From NCBI GenBank assembly GCA_964573885.1, contig CAZNLL010000067.1, forward strand, positions 1 to 20,511: a DNA stretch of 20,511 nt. The letters are read 5' to 3'. Under the pieces are notes generated by a model. The model was not told the DNA's origin and did not search any database. It saw only the letters and a program-made list of their open reading frames with translations. Origin of the DNA: CAZNLL01 sp964573885. GTDB lineage: Bacteria; Desulfobacterota; DSM-4660; Desulfatiglandales; Desulfatiglandaceae. Positions 7,918 through 15,308 of the stretch are shown here, in pieces. The position numbers and the translations under genes were made by a program. The stretch's first letter is position 1; every line of letters starts with the position of its first letter.

Positions 7918-9074
7918 TAAAATCCCCTCCTCATGGTTATGACACAATGCATCTGTCCGCATACCCCGCCGGTACCGTGAATCACCGCCCGCTCCGCCTC
8001 TTCCACCTGTCTCTTCCCGGCCTCTCCCCTCAGCTGCACCGCCGCCTCCACGGCCCGGTTGAGACCGGCCACATTGACCGGGACCCCCGAGAGGAGCCCC
8101 CCCGAGGGATTGATGGGAAGGCCTCCCTCCCTGGAGCTGGCCCCTGAATGCAGGAGGCCGGCCCCTCCGCCCCGGTCACAAAATCCCAGTCCCTCCGCCC
8201 AGAGGAGCTCCTGGTAAGAATAGTATTCCGAGAGTTCACAGAGATCCACCTCCCGCCGGGGGTCCTTGATTCCCGCCATGGTGTAAGCGCGCCTGGCGGC
8301 CTCCTTCAGGGAAACCGGATCGGTGAGATCCCGGTAACCCGGATAGTGCCTGTCATAACAGCAGCCGAGGCCGTCTATCCAGACGGGTTTGGAGGTCCAC
8401 TTCCTGGCCTTTTCCTCAGTGGCCACGATCACGGCGCAGGCCCCGTCCGAAACGGGTTTGGCGTCCAGGACCCGGATAGGATCCGAGAGGAGCGGCGAGG
8501 TCAGGACATCCGTCTCGGTGAGGATCTCCGCCCTCTGGGCGTAAGGGTTGTCCATGGCGTTACCCAGGTTCTTGACCACCACCCGGGCGCAATCGGCGGG
8601 ACCGAGTGTATGGGCCTCCAGGTATTGAGCGGCCTGAAGCGCCGCACAAGAGGTGAAATCCATGCCCAGCATCCTTAAATAAAGGGGTTCCAGCCCGGCA
8701 TTTTCTATGAGCCTTCCATCCACCTGGGACTCCTTGGTGTGGGCCGCCACCAGGACGCACTCGTAGTGGCCGGCCAGCACGCAAAGGGCCGCATAGTAGA
8801 GGGCATAGGCCCCGTCTTCGGCCACCTTTTCCTCGGGCCGCAGATGCCCGCCGGCCGCATCCACGGCATGCTTGCTGGATATGGTCCACCCGTCCCAGTG
8901 ATCCTGAGAACAGCTGATGGTGGCATCAATCCCCGTGCCGTCGTCGGCGAATGTAAGGCCTGTTTCTTTAAGAATTTTTTCCACCGGTTCGAAGACCAGG
9001 TCTTCGAGGTGGCACTCCGGCCTCTTGCCATAATGGGTCTGTGCTACACCCACGATACCGATCCTTCCGGCCAT
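7917..9074 (-). CDS. thiolase-like protein A (SCP2-thiolase superfamily, active-site residues missing)
   Basis: This is a 385-residue protein beginning IGIVGVAQT, with PVSDGACAVIVA (207-218), CELSEYYSYQELLWAEGLGFC (279-299), INPSGGLLSGVPVNVAG (321-337) and HGTGGVCGQMHC (366-377). The thiolase nucleophile position is A85 rather than Cys, and the GHP His is V331. Cysteines are kept near the C-terminal catalytic position (C372, C377). The Tyr-rich SEYYSY segment lies where SCP2-type thiolases shape the active site; known Ltp2 aldolases use a remodelled site in this fold, but equivalence is not shown. First gene of the six-gene operon, with start ATG after GAGGTGAG. It is paired with thiolase-like B, and a heteromer with the two DUF35 proteins is the likeliest form. 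Confidence 0.88.
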   Translation of the reverse strand: MAGRIGIVGVAQTHYGKRPECHLEDLVFEPVEKILKETGLTFADDGTGIDATISCSQDHWDGWTISSKHAVDAAGGHLRPEEKVAEDGAYALYYAALCVLAGHYECVLVAAHTKESQVDGRLIENAGLEPLYLRMLGMDFTSCAALQAAQYLEAHTLGPADCARVVVKNLGNAMDNPYAQRAEILTETDVLTSPLLSDPIRVLDAKPVSDGACAVIVATEEKARKWTSKPVWIDGLGCCYDRHYPGYRDLTDPVSLKEAARRAYTMAGIKDPRREVDLCELSEYYSYQELLWAEGLGFCDRGGGAGLLHSGASSREGGLPINPSGGLLSGVPVNVAGLNRAVEAAVQLRGEAGKRQVEEAERAVIHGTGGVCGQMHCVITMRRGF

Positions 9075-9132
9075 GACTCACCTCACCTGATAATCAAGGA
9101 TGACGCCCCGAAAGTCCCCTCCCAGGGCTGTG

Positions 9133-9154
9133 CATAATTATAAATTTGATTAAA
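9133..9154. promoter_or_regulatory. operator copy D (CATAATTA-N6-TGATTAAA)
   Basis: This is the weakest left half-site of the four copies (6 of 8 bases match TTTAATTA), but it has the same 6-base spacer and a perfect TGATTAAA right half. It lies just downstream of the predicted -10 of the minus-strand six-gene operon, where a bound repressor would block initiation. Confidence 0.45.
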
Positions 9155-9157
9155 TAT

Positions 9158-9186
9158 CTCATAATATTTTTCTTTTCCCCTGTCAA
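9158..9186 (-). promoter_or_regulatory. promoter of the thiolase/OB-fold operon
   Basis: On the minus strand a perfect TTGACA (9186 to 9181) is followed after 17 bases by TATGAG (9163 to 9158). The predicted start site falls near operator D, about 75-80 bases before the ATG at 9074. Prediction only. Confidence 0.5.
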
Positions 9187-9263
9187 GAAAATTTGAGCCC
9201 TTGCATTTCTTCCTCTTCTTGAGAAATGCGGTCCCTTTTATCTTTTTTCAAGCCACTATTTGC

Positions 9264-9303
9264 TTGACTTTCCATTTCAGATTTAATTAATTTATTGATT
9301 AAA
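9264..9303 (+). promoter_or_regulatory. promoter with operator copy B (TTTAATTA-N6-TGATTAAA) for acyl-CoA ligase 1
   Basis: TTGACT (9264-9269), 17 bases, then TTAATT (9287-9292). The palindrome at 9282-9303 is the best copy of the set and covers the -10. The distance from -35 to palindrome is 18 bases, close to that of copy A (17) and copy C (15). The resulting leader to the ATG at 9529 would be about 230 bases. Confidence 0.55.
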
Positions 9304-9528
9304 TTTTTAGAGACCCTTACCCCTTCCCCTGAATCTGATTGTGCGATTTCCAGAGGGCCGTCTTGAAAGTATCCGTCAGTGTATCATCTCCGGTCCATGA
9401 CCCCGGCTGTGTTGAAACCCAGAAAACACCCAAAAGAGACAGAAAGGAATCTCTCAGGTTAATGCCCTAACCCCCCGGGTACGGGAAGTTACGGATCCGG
9501 TAAAGGTATGCGGAAAGGAGGCACCTCC
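9304..9528 (+). promoter_or_regulatory. long 5' leader of acyl-CoA ligase 1 with small hairpins
   Basis: No convincing gene lies here. Three short stems come in a row near the 3' end: AGAGA/TCTCT (9435-9439 with 9450-9454), GGTTA/TAACC (9457-9461 with 9468-9472) and CCCG/CGGG (9474-9477 with 9482-9485). AAAGGAGG at 9514-9521 sits 7 bases before the chosen ATG. I recognise no known riboswitch class. Confidence 0.3.
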
Positions 9529-11085
9529 ATGGTGGATTTCATCAAGCATTTTGATCCGGAGAGAATCGGCGTGGCCAATCATGCCAAGAGAGATCCCCAC
9601 AGGACCGCCCTGGTGATGAATGACAGGACCATCACCTATGGCGAACTGCACCGGCAGACCAACGGTCTGGCCGAGGCATTTCTGGAAATCGGCATCGAGC
9701 CGGACAGCCGCATCTCCGTCCTTATGCACAACACTCCCGATATATTGAAGATATGGACCGCTGCGGGCAAGATCGCCGTCACCCCCATCGCCCTCAATTA
9801 CCGCTTCAGGGCGGATGAGATTGCTTACATCGTCAACGATTCGAAATCAAAGGCCTTGATCCATGCCCCCGAATTTCAGGAAGTGGTTGAGGAGGCAAAG
9901 CCCAAATTCGATCTCTCCTCCCTGATCTATGCCCGCCCCGGGCCTCCCGACGCCCCCAGAACCTTTGACCTCGATGCCTTGCTGAGCAAGGAAGCGGACG
10001 TCCCGCCCCGGGTTAAATCAGGGGTCCACGGTGTGGCCTCCGCCCTGACTTACACCTCTGGGACCACGGGCCGGCCCAAAGGATCCCTGAGAAGCAGTCA
10101 GAACAGGCTCAACACCCTGCTGGGATATGCCTATACCTTTGAATCCCACTACGACGACACCCACCTCGTGGCGGGTCCTCTCTATCACTCGGCCCCTTTC
10201 GGCTGGGCCGCCTATTGCCTCGTCCTGGGCAACACCGTGGTCATCATGCCCCGGTTCGACGCCCGGGATTTTCTCAGGCTGGTCCAGGAGCATCGTGTCA
10301 ACACCACCTTTGTGGTCCCCACCATGTTGAACCGGATTGTCAATCTCCCCGAAGAAATCAAAAACCAGTACGACACCTCCTCCCTCCGGGTGATTACAGT
10401 GGCCGCGGAATCTTTCCCCTTTCCCCTGAAAAAGAAAGTGATTGAATTCTTCGGAGAAGGCAAGCTCTTTGAATTCTACGGCGGGACGGAGATAAGCTGC
10501 GTCACCTATCTGAGGCCTGAGGATCAGCTCAAAAAGGCTGGGAGTTGCGGAAAACCGGCCATGGGCAGCGATATCAAACTCCTGGATGAAAACAAGAATG
10601 AAGTCCCGGTGGGAGAGGTGGGCATCCTCTATGTGAAAAGTCCCTTTCTCCTGGATGAATACTATCGAAATCCAGAAGCCACCCAGGCCAACTACCATGA
10701 TGGCTACTTCACAGTGGGCGATATGGCCAGGGTGGACGAAGACGGCTACTACTATATTGTGGACCGCGCCGTGGACATGATCATTTCCGGGGGTGTGAAT
10801 ATTTATCCGGCGGAGATCGAAGAGGTCCTCTACCGCCACCCGGATGTGTTCGACGGCGCCATCATAGGCGTTCCCGACCCGGAATGGGGTGAAAAGGTGG
10901 TGGCCTATGTCATGCTTAAACCCGGAGCAAAGGCAGGGGAGGAAGAAATCATTGATTACCTGGCCCAAAACCTGGCTTCCTATAAAAAACCGAGAGAGGT
11001 TGTTTTTGTGGACGAACTCCCCTATTCTCCTTCCGGAAAACTGCTTAAGAGGGTCCTCAGATCCCAGTACGGCAAGAGCTCTTAG
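9529..11085 (+). CDS. AMP-forming acyl-CoA ligase 1 (class I adenylate-forming)
   Basis: This 518-residue ligase forms an acyl-AMP and then an acyl-CoA. All core motifs are present: YTSGTTGRPKG (175-185), FYGGTE (316-321), GYFTVGDMA with D398, the hinge VDRAVDMIISGG, and catalytic Lys K504 in PSGKLLKR. ATG 9529 is chosen over an in-frame ATG at 9508 because AAAGGAGG lies 7 bases upstream and because the paralogue at 15309 starts at exactly the equivalent residue (MIDFTKKFDPER versus MVDFIKHFDPER). It resembles medium-chain/aryl acid ligases, but the substrate cannot be assigned. It is the first plus-strand gene after the divergent control region; a separate operator-bearing promoter follows its stop. 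Confidence 0.92.
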   Translation: MVDFIKHFDPERIGVANHAKRDPHRTALVMNDRTITYGELHRQTNGLAEAFLEIGIEPDSRISVLMHNTPDILKIWTAAGKIAVTPIALNYRFRADEIAYIVNDSKSKALIHAPEFQEVVEEAKPKFDLSSLIYARPGPPDAPRTFDLDALLSKEADVPPRVKSGVHGVASALTYTSGTTGRPKGSLRSSQNRLNTLLGYAYTFESHYDDTHLVAGPLYHSAPFGWAAYCLVLGNTVVIMPRFDARDFLRLVQEHRVNTTFVVPTMLNRIVNLPEEIKNQYDTSSLRVITVAAESFPFPLKKKVIEFFGEGKLFEFYGGTEISCVTYLRPEDQLKKAGSCGKPAMGSDIKLLDENKNEVPVGEVGILYVKSPFLLDEYYRNPEATQANYHDGYFTVGDMARVDEDGYYYIVDRAVDMIISGGVNIYPAEIEEVLYRHPDVFDGAIIGVPDPEWGEKVVAYVMLKPGAKAGEEEIIDYLAQNLASYKKPREVVFVDELPYSPSGKLLKRVLRSQYGKSS

Positions 11086-11110
11086 GGGATTGGCCGAGTC
11101 GATTTATTCC

Positions 11111-11147
11111 TTGACTATTTTTGGATTTGATTATAAAAATGATTAAA
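11111..11147 (+). promoter_or_regulatory. promoter with operator copy C (TTTGATTA-N6-TGATTAAA) for the TRAP operon
   Basis: TTGACT (11111-11116) and TATAAA (11132-11137) with a 15-base spacer, shorter than ideal. The palindrome at 11126-11147 covers the -10. It lies about 120 bases before the TAXI binding-protein gene and probably drives the TRAP, regulator and ligase 2 genes. Confidence 0.55.
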
Positions 11148-11194
11148 TTCATAGTTCACCGACCTGGTGAAAGGTTGGAAAAATCATCCGAGTA

Positions 11195-11206
11195 AAAGGA
11201 GGTGAT
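11195..11206 (+). promoter_or_regulatory. orphan perfect Shine-Dalgarno sequence in the TRAP leader
   Basis: AAAGGAGGTGAT is fully complementary to the usual 3' end of 16S rRNA. No ATG, GTG or TTG follows at usable spacing, and the gene's own ribosome site (AAAAGGAG just before 11270) is separate. It could be a ribosome standby or regulatory site. Confidence 0.35.
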
Positions 11207-11269
11207 AGCAAAGGCGTCCAAAGGGTCTTTAAGGTTTTTTCAACGCTCTAAGGAGAAAAGGAGAAAAAA

Positions 11270-12328
11270 ATGAAAAGATCTATTTGTATCCTCTTCGCTC
11301 TGGCTTTCCTTTTTACCGTCCTTTTCGTGCAATCCCCTCCCCTTGCTTCGGCCGAGAAGCTGCCCAACCTGATTACCTTTACCTCTTATAAGGTGGGATC
11401 CCTCGGCTATACCATTACAAGCGGATTTCGTGAAGCCATTGAACAATTAACCCCCATGAAGGTGAGGGTGGAACCCTATGACACCGACATGGCCCGGGTC
11501 CTTCCCATGAGGGCGGGGGAAAGCGAAATGGCCATCCTCACCGGTGCGACCGGCACCTGTGCCAGTTACGGCATCGCCGAGTTCGGCACCAAAAAATGGG
11601 GACCTCAGCCCCTCCGTCAGGTGTGGAGGGGTTTGTCCCTTTACCTGAGCATGCTCACCAGGGGCGACTCAGGGCTGATGTATCCCAAAGACATGAAAGG
11701 GAAAAGGATTCCCAAGGTGCCCGGCTGGCCGGCAGGCATGCTGACCATTGAGGGATGCATGGCTTACGCCAATCTCACCTGGGATGATGTACAGGCCGTA
11801 CCCATGAGCGGTTATGTGGATCAGCTGAAAGGGGTGATTCAGGGCAAGGTGGATGTGTGCTACGCGGCAACGGTGACGCCTACGGTCAAAGAGCTCGAGG
11901 CCGGTCCCCACAAGGCCGCATGGATTCTGCTGCCCCATGCCGATAAGGAAGCCTGGAAAAGGGTTATGGCCAAGGCCCCCTGGTTTACCCCGGTGGTGTG
12001 CAAAAAGGCCCCCGGGCTCCCCAAGGGAATGAGAATGGAAGTGGGGGGATATCCTTACAGCCTCTGGGCTTACGACCATGTCGATCCAGACATTATCTAT
12101 GCCGTGGTCAAGGCCATGGACAAGGGTTTCGATATCTACAAGGGGATGCACCGGGCCATGCCGGCCTTTAACATCAAGGGCGCCGTGCAGCATCCCAGCC
12201 CGGTTCCCTACCATGAAGGGGCCATCCGCTACTTCAAAGAGGCAGGGGTCTGGACGCCCCAGATGGACAAATGGCAGGCCGAGCAGTTGAAGGCCTTTGA
12301 GCAAAGGGTGGCCGAATTTAAGAAGTAA
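11270..12328 (+). CDS. TRAP transporter solute-binding protein, TAXI family
   Basis: This 352-residue secreted binding protein has a clear signal peptide: KR, a hydrophobic core, then cleavage after ASA around residue 28. The mature start LITFTSYKVGSLGYTITSGFRE is the TAXI-type ligand-binding opening, followed by MRAGESEMAILTGATG and the central GWPAGMLTIEG region. TAXI proteins deliver carboxylates, often dicarboxylates, amino acids or aromatic/branched acids, to a fused TRAP permease; the ligand here is unknown. The ATG follows an AAGGAGAAAAGGAG ribosome site. A hairpin after its stop (12347-12374) probably favours its expression over the permease, as is common for binding proteins. Confidence 0.92.
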   Translation: MKRSICILFALAFLFTVLFVQSPPLASAEKLPNLITFTSYKVGSLGYTITSGFREAIEQLTPMKVRVEPYDTDMARVLPMRAGESEMAILTGATGTCASYGIAEFGTKKWGPQPLRQVWRGLSLYLSMLTRGDSGLMYPKDMKGKRIPKVPGWPAGMLTIEGCMAYANLTWDDVQAVPMSGYVDQLKGVIQGKVDVCYAATVTPTVKELEAGPHKAAWILLPHADKEAWKRVMAKAPWFTPVVCKKAPGLPKGMRMEVGGYPYSLWAYDHVDPDIIYAVVKAMDKGFDIYKGMHRAMPAFNIKGAVQHPSPVPYHEGAIRYFKEAGVWTPQMDKWQAEQLKAFEQRVAEFKK

Positions 12329-12344
12329 CATAGACTCTGGGAAC

Positions 12345-12379
12345 AAGGGGTTGGCGCCAAGTGACACCAACCCCCTTTT
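12345..12379 (+). terminator. intercistronic hairpin, possible partial terminator
   Basis: GGGGTTGG (12347-12354) pairs with CCAACCCC (12367-12374) across a 12-base loop, and the 3' side is followed by CTTTTCCCC. It lies between the binding-protein stop and the permease start. Either partial termination or protection of the upstream mRNA would give more binding protein than permease. Confidence 0.45.
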
Positions 12380-12460
12380 CCCCTCATGCCCGGTCGAGCA
12401 GGTACGCATCGGCCTCAAGCAAGATCGGATTCGCCCCCAGAACAAGAAGGGACCTCCAGT

Positions 12461-14425
12461 ATGACCGAACAAACCGAACAATACCATGTGCCGAAGAAGA
12501 AGGTCGTGGGAAGATACCGGGAGCTCCGTGGCTTTTATAAATGGTATTTCCTCTGTTTCACGGCCCTTGCCGCCTTACTTTCATTTATCTACGTCTTCAA
12601 GATCGTCATCTTCGGCTATGTCATGCCGGAAATGTCCTATTTTTCCGTGCTCATCGCCGCCTTTGTTTCAGCCACCTTTCTTCTCTTTCCGGCAACCAAG
12701 AGGTCCCCGAAAGACCGGGTCCCCTGGTACGACGGCCTCCTCGCGGGCCTGAGCCTGCTTGGGCCCATTTATGTGTTTATTTTCAATATCGATATCATGC
12801 TCGAAGGCTGGGAGGTCTTTCCGCCTGACATCGCCAAGGTGCTGGCCCTGATTACGTGGGCCCTGATTATCGAGGCCGTGCGGAGGGCCGGGGGCATGGT
12901 GCTGGCAGTGGTCATTCTTCTTGTATCCATCTACCCCCTCTTCGCCCACCTTTGTCCGGGCATCCTGGAGGCCAAGCACTACAGCTTTTCCCGGATCTTG
13001 GGCTTTCACCTCCTGGGGATGCAGAGCATATTCGGTCTGCCCACGCAGGTCTTCTGCCGTCTCCTTATCGGGTATATGATCTTTGCCGTGGCCCTCCAGG
13101 TGACCGGGGCGGCCAACTTCTTTATCGATTTCTGCCTGGCCATACTGGGCCGATTCCGCGGCGGGGCCGCCAAGGTATCCATCCTCTCCAGCGCCTTTTT
13201 CGCCACCATGTCCGGGAGTGCCATCGCCAATGTGGTGACCACCGGTGCCGTGACCATTCCGACCATGAAACGGCTGGGCTACCCTCCTTATTACGCCGGG
13301 GCCATTGAGGCCTGCTCCTCCAAGGGAGGGGTCCTTACTCCGCCGGTGATGGGGGTCACCGCCTTTATCATGGCCGACTTCATCGGTGTCTCCTATGCGG
13401 AGGTGTGCATTGCCGCAGCCCTTCCCGTCTTTCTCTACTGGGTCTCCTTGTTCGCCCAGACCGATTTCTATGCCGCCAAGACCGGCCTCAAGGGGTTGCC
13501 GAGGCAGGAGCTCCCGTCTCTTTTTCAGACCATTATGAAGGGGTGGTTTTATATTGTGGCCCTGGCTGTCTTGGTTTACATCATCTTCGTTCACAGGATG
13601 GAGGAATTGGCCCCCTACTATGCCACGGCCGTACTCCTGATCCTGGCCAATTTCAGGAAAGAAACCAGGCTGAGATGGCGAACCGCTCTTGAAATGACGG
13701 AAGGAACGGGCAAGATACTCACCGAACTCATGGCTATCCTGGTGGGTGTGGGCATGATCATCGGGGCACTCTCCCTCACAGGAACCGCCCACGGCCTCTC
13801 AGGGTCCCTGACCCGCCTGGGAGGGGAACACATGTTCCTCCTCCTGGTGATCGGGGCCATTACCAGTTTTCTCCTGGGTATCGGGTTGACCATCTCGGCC
13901 TGCTATATCTTTTTGGCCATGCTTCTGGCCCCCACCTTGGTCAACCTGGGGATTCATGAGATGTCCGCCCACCTCTTTCTGGTCTACTGGGGCTCGGTCT
14001 CCTATATTACTCCCCCGGTCGCCCTGGCGGCGTACGCAGCCTCAAGCATCGCAGGTTCAGACCCCCTCAAGACCGCCTTTCAGGCAGTCAAACTGGGATT
14101 TGTATCCCTTCTCGTGCCCTTCTTCTTTGTGTACAACCCGGCCCTGGTGGGGCATGGCACGGGCCTACAAATCCTCCAGGCCATGGTAACGGCGACCTTG
14201 GGCATCATCTTTTTAAGCTCAGGATTCGAGGGATATTGTTTCTTCCTCAAGAAGATCTCCATCCTCGTCCGGATCATTCTGATGGGCTCCGGCCTTCTCA
14301 TCTTTCATCCAAAGATGAGTACGGACCTTATCGGCATCGGGCTGGGAATTGCGGCCATTATTATTCATATCATTTTCAGGATGGTCGCAGCCAAGCGGAT
14401 CGCGGCCCCGCCGCCCACTTCATGA
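12461..14425 (+). CDS. TRAP transporter permease, fused 4TM/12TM (TAXI-associated)
   Basis: This integral membrane protein of 654 residues joins the small DctQ-like and large DctM-like domains, as usual in TAXI systems. It has many hydrophobic segments; the N-terminal part (about 25-200) is the Q-like region and the remainder the M-like domain. The core transport signature runs through GSAIANVVTTGAVTIPTMK (252-270) and the CSSKGGVLTPPVMG segment that follows. ATG 12461 is chosen because AAGGGA lies 8 bases upstream and the residues after it (MTEQTEQYHVPKKK) make a normal cytoplasmic tail; an in-frame ATG at 12386 would add a 25-residue non-membrane stretch overlapping the hairpin's downstream flank. 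It uses an ion gradient to import the ligand of the preceding TAXI protein. Confidence 0.92.
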   Translation: MTEQTEQYHVPKKKVVGRYRELRGFYKWYFLCFTALAALLSFIYVFKIVIFGYVMPEMSYFSVLIAAFVSATFLLFPATKRSPKDRVPWYDGLLAGLSLLGPIYVFIFNIDIMLEGWEVFPPDIAKVLALITWALIIEAVRRAGGMVLAVVILLVSIYPLFAHLCPGILEAKHYSFSRILGFHLLGMQSIFGLPTQVFCRLLIGYMIFAVALQVTGAANFFIDFCLAILGRFRGGAAKVSILSSAFFATMSGSAIANVVTTGAVTIPTMKRLGYPPYYAGAIEACSSKGGVLTPPVMGVTAFIMADFIGVSYAEVCIAAALPVFLYWVSLFAQTDFYAAKTGLKGLPRQELPSLFQTIMKGWFYIVALAVLVYIIFVHRMEELAPYYATAVLLILANFRKETRLRWRTALEMTEGTGKILTELMAILVGVGMIIGALSLTGTAHGLSGSLTRLGGEHMFLLLVIGAITSFLLGIGLTISACYIFLAMLLAPTLVNLGIHEMSAHLFLVYWGSVSYITPPVALAAYAASSIAGSDPLKTAFQAVKLGFVSLLVPFFFVYNPALVGHGTGLQILQAMVTATLGIIFLSSGFEGYCFFLKKISILVRIILMGSGLLIFHPKMSTDLIGIGLGIAAIIIHIIFRMVAAKRIAAPPPTS

Positions 14426-14528
14426 TCCTGAGAAGGCGAAAAACACAGGTACTGCACTGTTCCTTGGCAAAAGATGAAATGCAGCCCTAATCCTGTCCGA
14501 AGCCAGCGGAAGGAACCGGAGTAGCGGT

Positions 14529-15263
14529 ATGCCAGCAAAGGGACGTGTTAAGAACAGGAAAGCACGGAGTCTGCAAGGGCCTCTATCCAGAAGTGATGCG
14601 CAGGCCATGGAATCACCCGTGGACGTCGCCTTCAGAAGCATCAAGGAGATGATGTATCACCACGAGCTTGTACCGGGCCAGAAGCTCCTTTACCAGGAAC
14701 TGGCCAAAAAGCTCGATATGAGCATCACTCCCATTATCCAAGCGCTGAACCGGCTCAAACTCCTGAACATTGTCTATTCTGAAAGAAACAAGGGCTACTA
14801 TGTGGGGGAGGCGTACCCGGATGAGGCCAGGGAACTCTTTATCGCCCTTGAGGCCCTGGAGACCTTCCTCGTTCCTTCCGTCATTAAAGGCCTCACCGAC
14901 GAAAGACTCAAGGCTATTGAAGAGGCCATGAAGGAGCACGTGGAGGCCGCTTCCCTCCCCGAATACAGGCGTATACTCATGATTAAGGACACCAACTTCC
15001 ACCTCAAGATCATCGAGTGCGCCGAAAACCAGGTCATGTATAACATCTGCAAATGGATCCTGGAGCAGATCTATCTGAAATACCGTCCCGAATATATGCG
15101 GGAGGAGAGGCTCAAAAAGGCGGCCGAGGAACACCGGATGCTCTTTCAGGCGTTGAAGGAAAGGGATGTTAGAAAGACAACCCGTCTCCTTAAGCAGCAC
15201 TGCAAGAACGGCAGAGAGCATATTGTGGGAAGCCTGTGGCAGGAGCCCCGGGTTGAGGTCTGA
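14529..15263 (+). CDS. GntR family transcriptional regulator, FCD (FadR-type) domain
   Basis: This 244-residue DNA-binding protein has an N-terminal winged helix (about 30-95: LVPGQKLLYQELAKKLDM, then ITPIIQALNRLK, then the wing NKGYYVGE) and an all-helical FCD ligand-binding domain. Probable metal ligands of the FCD pocket are D154 and H158 (KDTNFH), H202 (EEHRML) and H224 (KQHC). The usual GntR recognition helix SRTPVREAL reads SITPIIQAL here, so conserved arginines that contact GT/AC operators are absent. It sits between the TRAP permease (103 bases upstream) and ligase 2 (45 bases downstream), probably in the same operon. FCD proteins usually sense an organic acid or acyl-CoA. It is the natural candidate for the four palindromes. 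A second in-frame ATG lies 26 codons in. Confidence 0.9.
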   Translation: MPAKGRVKNRKARSLQGPLSRSDAQAMESPVDVAFRSIKEMMYHHELVPGQKLLYQELAKKLDMSITPIIQALNRLKLLNIVYSERNKGYYVGEAYPDEARELFIALEALETFLVPSVIKGLTDERLKAIEEAMKEHVEAASLPEYRRILMIKDTNFHLKIIECAENQVMYNICKWILEQIYLKYRPEYMREERLKKAAEEHRMLFQALKERDVRKTTRLLKQHCKNGREHIVGSLWQEPRVEV

Positions 15264-15308
15264 GACCGACAGAGCCGAAGCATTAATCCGCTGAAAGGGG
15301 AACAGGGA

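Noticed and set aside
8905..8925. Cys in ISCSQ of thiolase-like A as the thiolase nucleophile
   Set aside because: It lies about 30 residues before the nucleophile position when the GAYAL segment is aligned with thiolase GGVAL, so it belongs to an earlier strand.
2333..9303. IHF-like sites (YAANNNNTTGATW) within the AT-rich palindromes
   Set aside because: Copies A and B match, but C and D do not, while the 6-base-spaced palindrome fits all four.
9397..9462. 21-codon leader peptide frame (MTPAVLKPRK...)
   Set aside because: No ribosome-binding site and no run of regulatory codons; could be chance.
12668..13792. 374-codon open frame on the minus strand inside the TRAP permease
   Set aside because: The translation is low-complexity, charged and Gly/His-rich, as expected for an antisense reading of a membrane protein gene.
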